A stretch of DNA of 23,000 nt from an uncultured Clostridia bacterium (GCA_947305675.1 CAMZED010000012.1:1-23000); one strand, 5' to 3'. Shown: positions 15,189 through 22,944, numbered from the stretch's first letter. The notes: a model not told the origin generated them from the letters alone. Numbers and translations are program-made.

Positions 15189-16835
15189 CTATTCAACAAT
15201 AAGTATGTAACTGTGTATATCCTGCCCGCCGTTAAGCACGAACACCTCGCAGCCGCGGCGCGATCTGCGTATATGCTCCGCGATATCCTCGGCTTCGCCG
15301 GGGTCGGAATCTTTGCCGCGGACGACAATGCATATCTCGTGCCCGGTAAAATCGAGCTTGTCGGCAAGCATACATGCGGTATCGAACCGGTCGTTGTCGG
15401 CGGAGATGATCTCTTTCCCGACAAAACCGATATACTGACCTTCTTTAAGCAAGAATCCGTCCATTTCCGCGCTGCGCGAACACCGCGATACGCTTGCGGT
15501 GACGACTCCGCTCATAGCCTCGCTCAGTTCCCGCATTATCGCGTCGGTATCGCCGGAATCGGTGTTGAGCATTGTGAGCGCGGCGTATCCGTCGCCGATG
15601 CTTTGGCTCTCAAGCACGCGGACGTCGGATTCTTTATACATATTCGCCGCCTGCCTTGCGGCAAGGATGACGTTGGAGTTGTTGGGCATAACGATGACGG
15701 TATCCGCGTTGACTTTTTTGAACGCCTCGATAAAATCGTCGGCAGAAGGGTTCATACTCTGACCGCCGTCAACAATGATATCGGCGCCCATATCGCAAAA
15801 AGTTTGCTTTATCCCTTCGCCCGAGGCGACGGCGACTATGCCGTAAGGGACACGATCTTTTTTCGTTTCGGCGATCTTGCTTCCATCGTGGAGGTTATTG
15901 TGCTGAAGCGACATATTCTCGACTTTGACAGTAAGATATTCCCCGAACCGCTGGCAGAATTCCAACACTTTATAGGGCTGCGCCGTGTGGACGTGGATCT
16001 TTACAATGCTGCCCGTCTTAAAGCAGACTATCGAATCTCCCACGGTACGCAAAAAGTCTTTTATCACGTCTGCGTCAAAGTTTTCCGGGTCGGTTTTTGC
16101 GCGCTGAAGCCTTAAAAGCAGTTCGGTGCAATAGCCGAATTCAAGCACGCTGTCCTCGTTGAACAGATCAAGATCAAGTTCTTTCGCACCGGGCAGGGGC
16201 GGGTTCGGATCGGAATACGCGGTTTCGCCTCCGTTGAGGACCGCCGCCATTCCTTCGGCAATATATATCAGCCCCGCGCCGCCGGAATCGACGACCCCGG
16301 CCTTTTTAAGCACCGGAAGCATATCGGGCGTTTCGGCAAGAGTCTTGCGAGCCTGATATATAAACCCGTCGACAAGGGCGTTAATATCTTCGCCGCAGTT
16401 GGCGGCGGCATATTCCGCGGCTTCCCGCACAACGGTAAGTATCGTTCCCTCCACGGGTTCCATTACCGCGGCGTAGGCGTGTTCGACTCCGCATTTAAGC
16501 GATCTTGCAAGCCCGTCGGCGCCGACTGTGCGGCAGCCGTCCATCCCGCAGGCGATACCGTCGGCAAACTGCGAAAGTATCACGCCGGAGTTTCCGCGCG
16601 CCGAAAGCAGCATTCCGTCCGCCATCCTGCGCGAAGAAGTTCCGATGTCCTCGCCGTCTCCGGGAATAATCTTTTCGCCCCCGCGTATGGTAAGCAGCAT
16701 ATTGCTGCCGGTATCGCCGTCGGGTATGGGAAAGACATTAAGATCGTTGACCTCTTCTACGTGACGGCTCAGGTTTTCGATCCCGCCGCGTATAAGTTTT
16801 GCCAGCAGCGCGCTGTCGATGCATTGGATCTCCAT
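15189..16835 (-). CDS. fakA: Fatty acid kinase FakA (DhaL/DegV-partner kinase)
   Basis: This 548-residue protein matches FakA (YloV), the ATP-binding subunit that phosphorylates fatty acids carried by FakB/DegV proteins to give acyl-phosphate. The N-terminal DhaL-type kinase domain (about residues 1-200) holds NVFPIPDGDTGSNM with Asp39 and Asp41, which should coordinate Mg-ATP. It also has SARGNSGVILSQ (78-89) and VLKKAGVVDSGGAGL (175-189). A central domain (about 215-320) and a C-terminal DegV-like domain (about 330-548) follow; the end reads SYILIVE. Length and domain order are normal. It starts two bases after the stop of the degV/fakB gene and ends in TAG within the Shine-Dalgarno region of plsY, so the three are co-transcribed and probably coupled in translation. 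Confidence 0.93.
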   Translation of the reverse strand: MEIQCIDSALLAKLIRGGIENLSRHVEEVNDLNVFPIPDGDTGSNMLLTIRGGEKIIPGDGEDIGTSSRRMADGMLLSARGNSGVILSQFADGIACGMDGCRTVGADGLARSLKCGVEHAYAAVMEPVEGTILTVVREAAEYAAANCGEDINALVDGFIYQARKTLAETPDMLPVLKKAGVVDSGGAGLIYIAEGMAAVLNGGETAYSDPNPPLPGAKELDLDLFNEDSVLEFGYCTELLLRLQRAKTDPENFDADVIKDFLRTVGDSIVCFKTGSIVKIHVHTAQPYKVLEFCQRFGEYLTVKVENMSLQHNNLHDGSKIAETKKDRVPYGIVAVASGEGIKQTFCDMGADIIVDGGQSMNPSADDFIEAFKKVNADTVIVMPNNSNVILAARQAANMYKESDVRVLESQSIGDGYAALTMLNTDSGDTDAIMRELSEAMSGVVTASVSRCSRSAEMDGFLLKEGQYIGFVGKEIISADNDRFDTACMLADKLDFTGHEICIVVRGKDSDPGEAEDIAEHIRRSRRGCEVFVLNGGQDIHSYILIVE

Positions 16836-16837
16836 TA

Positions 16838-17734
16838 TCAGTTTTCTCCGATCTTAAACGTGATCTCGTCGCCGAAAGCGAATATCGCAACGGCGTCCGG
16901 TCCGATCGAAGCGCCGATTATCGGCCCGATATAAGCGGTATAGATATCTTTAAAAGGTATTTCTTTTCTGATCATATCACGCAGCATTTCGACTTCTTCA
17001 TTTCCGCAGTCGGAGTGGGCGAAATAAAGCGTTTGCTTTTCGGGGTCGATCACGTGCTGCTTCATCAGATTGACGATCTCGGCGAAAGAACCGGCGCGCC
17101 CTTTGACTTTTTTATAAGCCGCCTGCTCGCCGTTCACGTCGGTCACAAGGATGGGCTTTACGCCAAGCAGGTTGCCGAAAAACGCCGACGAAGCCTTTAC
17201 TCTGCCCGCGCGGCGAAGCGCGTCGAGCGAATGCACGGTTACAAACTGGTGCAGGTTTTTACGTCTTTCAAGCGTATGCTCCACTACTTCGTCAAAAGTT
17301 TTTCCGGTCGACGCATATTCAGCCGCGTCGATCGCCAGAAGGCCTTCGCCAAGGCTTGCGTGGAGCGAATCGATGCAGGCGACGCGGGCGTCTTTATATT
17401 CCTCGGCAAGCTTTTTTGCAAGCACGCTTGCGGTGTTGACAGACCCGGACTGTTTAAGCGAACAGCCGATATAAACGATATCGCAGCCCGCGTCAAGATA
17501 CTTTCTGAAAACGCGGTTGAACTCATCCACGGGGACCTGGGTCGTCGTAACACGGCCGCCGTCGCGCATTATGCCGTAAAAAGCATGCACTTCTTCGGGC
17601 GACCAGGCAAGATCGGCGGGCGAGGTCTTACCGTTATATACGGTGTTCATCTGTGCGTAGTCGATATCGTAACGCTCCATAAGTTCGGGCGTAAGGTCTG
17701 AACAAGAATCGGTTATTATTTTGATGTTTCTCAT
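16838..17734 (-). CDS. DegV family fatty-acid-binding protein (FakB-like)
   Basis: DegV/FakB proteins hold a single fatty acid in a deep pocket and present its carboxylate to FakA. This 298-residue protein has the expected blocks: KIITDSCSDL at the N-terminus, VTTTQVPVDEF (about 71-81), a CSLKQSGSVNTA block, DSLHASLGEGLLAIDAA, HSLDALRRAGRV, VKPIL and a C-terminal IGASIGPDAVAIFAFG. In many FakB proteins the last block carries His and GPG; here it reads ASIGPD, a variant. The start is taken at ATG 17734 (MRNIKI...): AAGAGG lies 6 nt upstream and family members begin this way; ATG 17752 is also in frame. Direct adjacency to fakA and plsY supports the fatty acid role. I could not find a convincing promoter upstream; the operon start must lie in 17735-17870. 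Confidence 0.9.
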   Translation of the reverse strand: MRNIKIITDSCSDLTPELMERYDIDYAQMNTVYNGKTSPADLAWSPEEVHAFYGIMRDGGRVTTTQVPVDEFNRVFRKYLDAGCDIVYIGCSLKQSGSVNTASVLAKKLAEEYKDARVACIDSLHASLGEGLLAIDAAEYASTGKTFDEVVEHTLERRKNLHQFVTVHSLDALRRAGRVKASSAFFGNLLGVKPILVTDVNGEQAAYKKVKGRAGSFAEIVNLMKQHVIDPEKQTLYFAHSDCGNEEVEMLRDMIRKEIPFKDIYTAYIGPIIGASIGPDAVAIFAFGDEITFKIGEN

Positions 17735-17874
17735 TGTGTTCCTCTTTTTCATAAATATAGAATCCTACTCGTGCAGTTTATTACAAAAAGGTAAAGTGAA
17801 GATTAATTATTCGCCTTTTTCAGCCAAAAAACTCGGGTTTTTTATCCGCAGGATATCAATTTATCAATCGAGCC

Positions 17875-17912
17875 AATAAAAAAAGCAAGCTGAACGTTAT
17901 CTTCAGCCTGCT
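17875..17912 (-). terminator. Terminator of the hrcA-grpE-dnaK-dnaJ operon
   Basis: On the minus strand AGCAGGCTGAA (17912-17902) pairs with TTCAGCTTGCT (17894-17884), an 11-bp stem with one G-U wobble and a 7-nt loop. A run of seven T follows directly. It lies about 35 bases after the dnaJ stop codon. Confidence 0.92.
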
Positions 17913-17946
17913 TAATTTCAAATGCATATTTTTGCCGGAACAGATA

Positions 17947-19077
17947 TTATTTGCGGCTCTTTTCGTTGAATGCTTTGCGCTTCGGATAGTTCTTATCGCC
18001 GCAGGAGTCGTCAAGATCTTCCAAAAACTCTTTCTGCTTTTTCGATAATCCTTTCGGTGTTTCCACCCGCACTGTAACAAGCAGATCTCCTCTGCCGCCG
18101 CCGTTAAGTTTAGGGACGCCTTTCCCGCGGACGTTGAATACCGTTCCGGTCTGCGTTCCTTCGGGTATGGTCAGTTCGCCGGATCCGTCGGGCGTGGGGA
18201 TCGAAACTTTTGCGCCGAGCGCCGCGTCGGAAAAAGTGATCGGCAGTTCGAACCGCAGATTAAAACCTTCCCGTTCGAACAGCTTGTGCGGGCGCACCGC
18301 AATCAAAATCACAAGATCGCCGTTGGGACCGCCGTTTACCCCGGCGTCGCCCTGCCCGTGAAGCACTATTCTCTGCCCGTTGTCTATCCCGGCGGGTATA
18401 TTTACTTCCAGTTGGCGATTGCGGCGAGTAAGCCCGGTCCCGCGGCATTCGCGGCACGGGGTATCGATCTTTTTGCCGGTGCCGCCGCATTCATCGCAGG
18501 CGCCGACGCTTTGCATCATACCGAAAGGAGTCCTTCGCTGGGTGTTTATCCTGCCGGTGCCGTTGCACTTGCGGCAGGTCGAAGCACGCGTGCCTTTTGC
18601 GGCACCGCTGCCACCGCATTCCGCGCATTTTTCCACGCGTGAATAAGAAATGTCTTTTTTACAGCCGAACAAAGCCTCTTCGAAATCGATGGTAAGCCTT
18701 ATTCCGGCGTCGTCACCCTGGCGCGGAGCGTTGGGACGCGAACTGCTTCCGCCGCCGAACATACCGCCGAACATATCAAAAATATCGCCCATATCGAATC
18801 CGCCGCCGGAAAAACCGCCGCCGAACCCGCCTCCGCCCGCCGAAGGATCCACTCCGGAATAACCGTAACGGTCATAGTTCGCTTTTTTGTCGGGATCGGA
18901 AAGTATTGAATAAGCCTCGTTAACCTCTTTGAACTTCTGCTCGGCAACTTTGTCGCCGGGGTTGGAGTCGGGGTGATATTTCTTTGCCATACGGCGATAG
19001 GCTTTTTTTATTTCCTCTTCGCTTGCGTTTTTATCTATCTCGAGTATTTCATAGCAATCTCTTTTGTTGTCAGCCAA
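17947..19077 (-). CDS. dnaJ: Chaperone DnaJ (Hsp40)
   Basis: DnaJ delivers unfolded proteins to DnaK and stimulates its ATPase. The 376-residue protein has the J domain (1-70) with the essential HPD at 35-37. A Gly/Phe-rich linker (about 74-112) follows. The zinc domain has four CxxCxGxG motifs at Cys151/154, 168/171, 194/197 and 208/211. The C-terminal substrate-binding region closes the protein. All motifs are intact. The start is a TTG codon (19077-19075): AAGGTGA lies 6 nt upstream, the frame reads MADNKRDCYEIL from there, and no in-frame ATG is close. It is the last gene of the heat-shock operon, 82 bases after dnaK, with a stable hairpin in the gap, and is followed by a strong terminator. 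Confidence 0.97.
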   Translation of the reverse strand: MADNKRDCYEILEIDKNASEEEIKKAYRRMAKKYHPDSNPGDKVAEQKFKEVNEAYSILSDPDKKANYDRYGYSGVDPSAGGGGFGGGFSGGGFDMGDIFDMFGGMFGGGSSSRPNAPRQGDDAGIRLTIDFEEALFGCKKDISYSRVEKCAECGGSGAAKGTRASTCRKCNGTGRINTQRRTPFGMMQSVGACDECGGTGKKIDTPCRECRGTGLTRRNRQLEVNIPAGIDNGQRIVLHGQGDAGVNGGPNGDLVILIAVRPHKLFEREGFNLRFELPITFSDAALGAKVSIPTPDGSGELTIPEGTQTGTVFNVRGKGVPKLNGGGRGDLLVTVRVETPKGLSKKQKEFLEDLDDSCGDKNYPKRKAFNEKSRK

Positions 19078-19107
19078 CAGGGATCACCTTACTTTCTGCG
19101 TTCCGGA

Positions 19108-19131
19108 AGAGAGGGGGAATGCCCCCTCTCT
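19108..19131 (-). other. Stable hairpin between dnaK and dnaJ
   Basis: A perfect 10-bp stem, AGAGAGGGGG (19108-19117) with CCCCCTCTCT (19122-19131) around a 4-nt loop, lies in the 82-nt gap between dnaK and dnaJ. No T-run follows on the minus strand, so it is not a normal terminator. It could protect the dnaK message from 3' decay, act as a processing site, or lower dnaJ expression. Confidence 0.8.
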
Positions 19132-19159
19132 GCCTGATATGTCGATCGTTTTGCAAAGA

Positions 19160-20998
19160 TCAGTTATTGGTCTTGTCGGTAAAATCGGCGTCGTAATATT
19201 CACCGTTGCCGCCGTTGTTACCCGCTTCCGGCCCGCTTTGGCCGGCGCCGGGATCCTGCTGAGGCGCGCTCTGCTGATAAAGCTTTGCGCTTACGTCGTA
19301 AATGGCTTTCTGCAGTGCATCGGTATCGGCTTTGATAGCGTCGACGTTTCCGCCTTTGACGGTTTCTTTAAGTTTTTCGATCGCGGCGTTCACCGGAGCC
19401 TTGTCGCTTTCGGTCAGCTTGTCGCCCGCGTCGTTTATCGTCTTTTCACATTGGAATATAAGGCTTTCGGCGGTGTTTTTGGCCTCGACCGATTCTTTCG
19501 CCTTGCGGTCCTCCTCGGCGTGCATTTCGGCGTCTTTGATCGCTTTGTCGATCGCTTCTTTGCTCATATTGCTGGAGGATTGAATGGTTATATGCTGTTC
19601 CTTACCGGTGCCCTTGTCGGTCGCTTTTACGTTTACTCTACCGTTTGCGTCAATATCGAAAGTGACTTCTATCTGAGGAACTCCGCGAGGAGCGGGCGCG
19701 ATCCCGTCAAGCTGGAACCTGCCGAGCGTGGTGTTGTTGGCAGCCATTTCGCGTTCGCCCTGAAGAACGTGGATCTCGACCGAAGGCTGACCGTCTGCGG
19801 CGGTGGAGAAGATCTGACTCTTCTGTACCGGGATGGTGGTGTGTCTGTCGATGATCTTGGTGAAAACTCCGCCGAGTGTTTCGATGCCGAGCGAAAGGGG
19901 AGTTACGTCGAGCAGAAGCAGATCTTTAACGTCGCCGCCGAGAACGCCGCCCTGGATAGCCGCGCCGACAGCAACGCATTCGTCGGGGTTGATACCTTTG
20001 AACGGCTCTTTGCCGATAAAGTTCTTTACCGCGTCGTAAACGGCGGGGATACGGGTCGAACCGCCGACAAGCAGAACTTTGTCAACCTGCGAGGGCTGAA
20101 GATTTGCGTCCCTGAGCGCCTGTTTAACAGGGCCCATTGTCTTTTCGACAAGGTCGCGGGTGAGTTCGTCGAATTTTGCACGGGTAAGGGTGGCGTCGAA
20201 GTGTTTGGGCCCGGTAGCGTCGGCGGTGATGAACGGAAGGTTGATGTTTGTGCTCATCATACCCGAAAGTTCGATCTTCGCTTTTTCAGCCGCTTCCTTC
20301 AAACGCTGCATTGCCATCTTGTCGCCGCGGAGGTCAATGCCGGATTCGCTTCTGAAAGTATCCGCGATCCAGTTCATGATCTTTTCGTCAAAGTCGTCGC
20401 CGCCGAGCCTTGTATCGCCCGCGGTCGCAAGCACTTCAAACACGCCGTCGCTTATTTCAAGGATCGAAACGTCGAAAGTGCCGCCGCCGAGGTCGTAGAT
20501 CATAACTTTTTGGTCAAGCTCTTTATCGAGCCCGTAGGCGAGCGCGGCTGCCGTCGGTTCGTTGATGATACGTTTTACGTCGAGTCCGGCGATCTTGCCG
20601 GCGTCTTTTGTGGCCTGGCGCTGCGCGTCGGAGAAGTATGCCGGAACGGTGATGACCGCCTCGGAAACCTTTGTGCCGAGATAGCTTTCGGCGTCGGCTT
20701 TCAGCTTTTGAAGTATCATCGCGCTGATTTCCTGCGGGGTGTAATCTTTGCCGTCGATGTGGACTTTATAGTTCCTGCCCATCTCGCGTTTTATCGAAAT
20801 AACTGTTCTGTCGGGATTGGTTATCGCCTGTCTTTTGGCGACCTGACCGACCATTCTTTCACCTGTCTTCGAGAATGCCACTACCGAAGGGGTGGTGCGG
20901 TTTCCTTCCGCGTTGGGGATGACAGTGGGTTCGCCGCCCTCGTAAACTGCCACGCAGGAGTTGGTGGTGCCCAAGTCGATACCTATGATTTTTGCCAT
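19160..20998 (-). CDS. dnaK: Chaperone DnaK (Hsp70)
   Basis: DnaK is the ATP-dependent Hsp70 chaperone of the cytoplasm. The 612-residue protein begins with MAKIIGIDLGTTNSCVAVYE, the phosphate-1 loop. It carries DLGGGTFDVS (phosphate 2), the region VLLVGGSTRIPAV, and the linker DVTPLSLGIETLGG that joins to the substrate-binding beta domain. A helical lid follows. The length agrees with Firmicutes DnaK, which lack a segment found in proteobacterial forms. The C-terminal tail is rich in Gly, Gln and Asn and ends in DKTNN instead of the acidic EEVD/EVKD-like end often seen. AAGGAAGG precedes the ATG. It lies 44 bases after grpE in the HrcA-controlled operon. Confidence 0.98.
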   Translation of the reverse strand: MAKIIGIDLGTTNSCVAVYEGGEPTVIPNAEGNRTTPSVVAFSKTGERMVGQVAKRQAITNPDRTVISIKREMGRNYKVHIDGKDYTPQEISAMILQKLKADAESYLGTKVSEAVITVPAYFSDAQRQATKDAGKIAGLDVKRIINEPTAAALAYGLDKELDQKVMIYDLGGGTFDVSILEISDGVFEVLATAGDTRLGGDDFDEKIMNWIADTFRSESGIDLRGDKMAMQRLKEAAEKAKIELSGMMSTNINLPFITADATGPKHFDATLTRAKFDELTRDLVEKTMGPVKQALRDANLQPSQVDKVLLVGGSTRIPAVYDAVKNFIGKEPFKGINPDECVAVGAAIQGGVLGGDVKDLLLLDVTPLSLGIETLGGVFTKIIDRHTTIPVQKSQIFSTAADGQPSVEIHVLQGEREMAANNTTLGRFQLDGIAPAPRGVPQIEVTFDIDANGRVNVKATDKGTGKEQHITIQSSSNMSKEAIDKAIKDAEMHAEEDRKAKESVEAKNTAESLIFQCEKTINDAGDKLTESDKAPVNAAIEKLKETVKGGNVDAIKADTDALQKAIYDVSAKLYQQSAPQQDPGAGQSGPEAGNNGGNGEYYDADFTDKTNN

Positions 20999-21042
20999 AA
21001 TTGATTACCTTCCTTTTATATAAGATGAATTTTTGACCTTTT

Positions 21043-21576
21043 TCAGTTCGCTACTTTTACCATAGCGTGTCTTATTACCTTTTCACCCAGTTTATAGCCT
21101 TTGCAAAACGTTTGGGTGATAACGTTTTCGCCGACCGATTCGTCGTCTTCGTGCATTATGGCGTTGTGAAGTTGGGGATCGAACTGTTTGCCGTCCGATT
21201 CGATCGCTTCCACGCCGATCTTTGCACAGGAATCGAAAAACTGCTTCGAAAGCGCTTTTATTCCCTCGTCGTCGGGGGTGAATTCCAAAGCCTTATCCAG
21301 GCTGTCGGCAAGCGGAAGAAACGCTTTTACCGCGTCGGAATAGGCGTCGGAGTAAGTATCGCTCTTTTCTTTGGCGCTTCTTTTGCGGTAATTGTCGTAT
21401 TCGGCGGCCAACCTCAGATATTTGTCGTTGGCTTCCGCAAGCTTTTTCTTTAATTCCTCGATCTCTTTTGCGCCGTCCGGTTGTTTTTCGGTTTTTTCAG
21501 CTTCTTCTTTTACGGCGCCTGCGCCTTTTTCGGCTTCTTCGGCGGGCTCCGCCTTTCTATTCGTCTTTTCGTCCAT
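21043..21576 (-). CDS. grpE: Nucleotide exchange factor GrpE
   Basis: GrpE releases ADP from DnaK. The 177-residue protein has an acidic, lysine-rich N-terminus, a long helix that should form the dimeric coiled coil (about 35-85, with KYLRLAAEYDNYRKRSAKE), and the C-terminal beta domain. The latter includes FDPQLHNAIMHEDDE and ends in YKLGEKVIRHAMVKVAN, both typical. Its start codon lies inside the hrcA gene: the two coding regions overlap by 20 bases in different frames, so translation is probably coupled. A GGAGG-type Shine-Dalgarno occurs within the hrcA end. Confidence 0.96.
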   Translation of the reverse strand: MDEKTNRKAEPAEEAEKGAGAVKEEAEKTEKQPDGAKEIEELKKKLAEANDKYLRLAAEYDNYRKRSAKEKSDTYSDAYSDAVKAFLPLADSLDKALEFTPDDEGIKALSKQFFDSCAKIGVEAIESDGKQFDPQLHNAIMHEDDESVGENVITQTFCKGYKLGEKVIRHAMVKVAN

Positions 21577-22639
21577 TTTCTTCGTTCCCTCCGATCATAT
21601 AATCATTCTTCGCTTCTATCCCCGAACGCATCTGCCCGGTCAGCCCCTCGGCGAAATAATCAAGCGAAGCGATAACTTTTTTGTAATCCATTCTTTTCGG
21701 ACCGATAACGCCGATCGCGCCGATGACCTTGCCGTTGACAGATATGGGATGAAACACAAAACCCGTCTCCGGCGGGGCGATGTCCACCGCTTCCTCGCCG
21801 AATATTATGCTGGTTCTGCCGGGAACCGCTTTTTTCATCAACTCCGAGAACTTTTTGCGTTCCTCGATCATCGAAAGCACGCTTTGCACTTTGGCGACGT
21901 TGAAAAATTCCGGGTAGGAGAGCAGCTTCGTCACGCCGTCGATATGGACCTGTTCGCTGTCGAAGGAATTGAACATCTCGTTCACAACGCGCAAAAGCAT
22001 TGTCGCAAACGATTTGTGTTCCCCCATCGCCGATTCGAACTCCAGCACGGTGTTCAGGTTAACCTGATCCGGAGTGATGCCGGTGAAGCATTTGTTAAGC
22101 GCGGCGCGCGCCGATTCCATAACCGATTCGTCAAGCGTTTCGTTCGTTTTGACCTGCCGCGATTTGACCGATCCGTCTTTGCAGATCATTATAAGCAAAA
22201 AGTCATGCTTGCCGATAAGCAGCGTTTCATACCGGTCGGCTTCGCTTCCGCTGCCGCCGATAAACGCGAACGAGGTGTAGTTCGTCACCTCTCCGATGGC
22301 GCGGCTGGCTTCTTCCATAATGCCCGAAAGTTCGCTCAGCTTGTGTTCGATCACCTCGTCAAGCACTTCAACTTCTTCCATTGCGAGATAATAACGATCC
22401 ATAAGGTTTTCAACGTAAGTGCGGTAACCTTTTGCCGTCGGGATCCTGCCCGCCGAGGTGTGCGGCTGTTCAAGATACCCCATGCTTTCAAGTTCGTTCA
22501 TCTCGTTGCGGATGGTGGCGGAAGAAACGTTGAACCCGGCGTTGGTGGTGAGATATTTGGAGCCCACCGGATCCCCTGTCGCTATATATGCGTCGACTAC
22601 CGAGCGGAGAATCGCTTTTTTGCGTTCGTTCAATTCCAT
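21557..22639 (-). CDS. hrcA: Heat-shock repressor HrcA
   Basis: HrcA represses class I heat-shock genes by binding CIRCE; its folding depends on GroE, which links repression to chaperone supply. The 360-residue protein has an N-terminal winged helix (about residues 1-75, with GDPVGSKYL, SSATIRNEMNELESMGYL and HTSAGRIPT), followed by GAF-like and dimerisation regions, and ends in TAG. I start it at ATG 22639 (MELNERKKAILR...): AAAGGAG lies 10 nt upstream, it is the usual family start, and an extension of the open frame to 22687 would run into the CIRCE operator. It is the first gene of the operon, preceded by a consensus promoter and CIRCE, so it represses itself. Confidence 0.97.
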   Translation of the reverse strand: MELNERKKAILRSVVDAYIATGDPVGSKYLTTNAGFNVSSATIRNEMNELESMGYLEQPHTSAGRIPTAKGYRTYVENLMDRYYLAMEEVEVLDEVIEHKLSELSGIMEEASRAIGEVTNYTSFAFIGGSGSEADRYETLLIGKHDFLLIMICKDGSVKSRQVKTNETLDESVMESARAALNKCFTGITPDQVNLNTVLEFESAMGEHKSFATMLLRVVNEMFNSFDSEQVHIDGVTKLLSYPEFFNVAKVQSVLSMIEERKKFSELMKKAVPGRTSIIFGEEAVDIAPPETGFVFHPISVNGKVIGAIGVIGPKRMDYKKVIASLDYFAEGLTGQMRSGIEAKNDYMIGGNEENGRKDE

Positions 22640-22667
22640 AAATCCGTGGCTCCTTTCGATTCTTGCG

Positions 22668-22694
22668 TTAGCACTCTTTAATGCCAAGTGCTAA
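22668..22694 (-). promoter_or_regulatory. CIRCE operator (HrcA binding site)
   Basis: TTAGCACTC (22668-22676), nine bases, then AAGTGCTAA (22686-22694). This matches the CIRCE consensus TTAGCACTC-N9-GAGTGCTAA with one mismatch in the second arm (A for G). It sits just downstream of the -10 element, where bound HrcA would block transcription. Confidence 0.97.
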
Positions 22695-22704
22695 TCTATG
22701 GTCT

Positions 22705-22732
22705 ATTATATCCCGTTTTAGATATTTGTCAA
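22705..22732 (-). promoter_or_regulatory. Consensus sigma-A promoter of the hrcA operon
   Basis: On the minus strand TTGACA (22732-22727) and TATAAT (22710-22705) both match consensus, separated by 16 bases. Transcription would begin near 22698, immediately before the CIRCE element. Confidence 0.92.
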
Positions 22733-22738
22733 TAGTTT

Positions 22739-22759
22739 TTGCCAAAAATTTTTGGGCAA
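22739..22759. repeat. AT-rich imperfect palindrome upstream of the hrcA promoter
   Basis: TTGCC (22739-22743) and GGGCAA (22754-22759) flank AAAAATTTTT, giving an imperfect inverted repeat of 21 bases. It lies directly upstream of the hrcA -35 element, in the divergent intergenic region. It could be an UP element for the promoter or an operator for an unknown regulator. Confidence 0.45.
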
Positions 22760-22815
22760 TTTATCATATTTTTACTTGCACACCCCCACACAAAGCGCTA
22801 AAAAGGTTTTTTCGC

Positions 22816-22843
22816 TTGAAATAAAAACAAAAAGATGTATAAT
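22816..22843 (+). promoter_or_regulatory. Candidate sigma-A promoter of the right-edge gene
   Basis: TTGAAA (22816-22821) and TATAAT (22838-22843) are 16 bases apart, on the plus strand. Transcription would begin near 22850, leaving a leader of about 95 nt before the ATG at 22945. A short inverted repeat, AAGCG (22793-22797) with CGCTT (22813-22817), overlaps the -35 element. Confidence 0.7.
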
Positions 22844-22858
22844 GGTAAAGGAAATTAT

Positions 22859-22908
22859 CCGAACCGATTGGGAATGAAAGACTGCGGGACGTATATAGAA
22901 CGGTTCGG
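22859..22908 (+). other. Structured 5' leader of the right-edge gene
   Basis: CCGAACCG (22859-22866) and CGGTTCGG (22901-22908) form a perfect 8-bp stem that encloses a 34-nt region, all within the predicted untranslated leader. No U-tract follows. I do not recognise a known riboswitch or leader class. It also contains a 15-codon open frame. Confidence 0.4.
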
Positions 22909-22944
22909 GCTTAAACTTTGAAGAAAACGGGACGGAGCAGGGAA

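Noticed and set aside
17815..17850. A second terminator formed by A-run, CTCGGG and T-run
   Set aside because: The possible stem is almost only A-T pairs with a tiny GC part, and the operon terminator at 17875-17912 already serves dnaJ.
19064..21004. A 646-codon open frame on the plus strand opposite dnaK
   Set aside because: Long antisense frames opposite dnaK are a well-known artefact of its codon use and have been misannotated as an NAD-glutamate dehydrogenase. The minus-strand DnaK is certain, and the plus-strand frame has no plausible protein features.
21392..22681. A 429-codon open frame on the plus strand opposite hrcA and grpE
   Set aside because: It spans two genes of certain identity and has His/Arg/Phe-rich mirror-frame composition.
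22640..22687. N-terminal extension of HrcA to 22687
   Set aside because: The extra 16 codons would overlap the CIRCE operator, lack a Shine-Dalgarno sequence and are absent from the usual HrcA start MELNERK.
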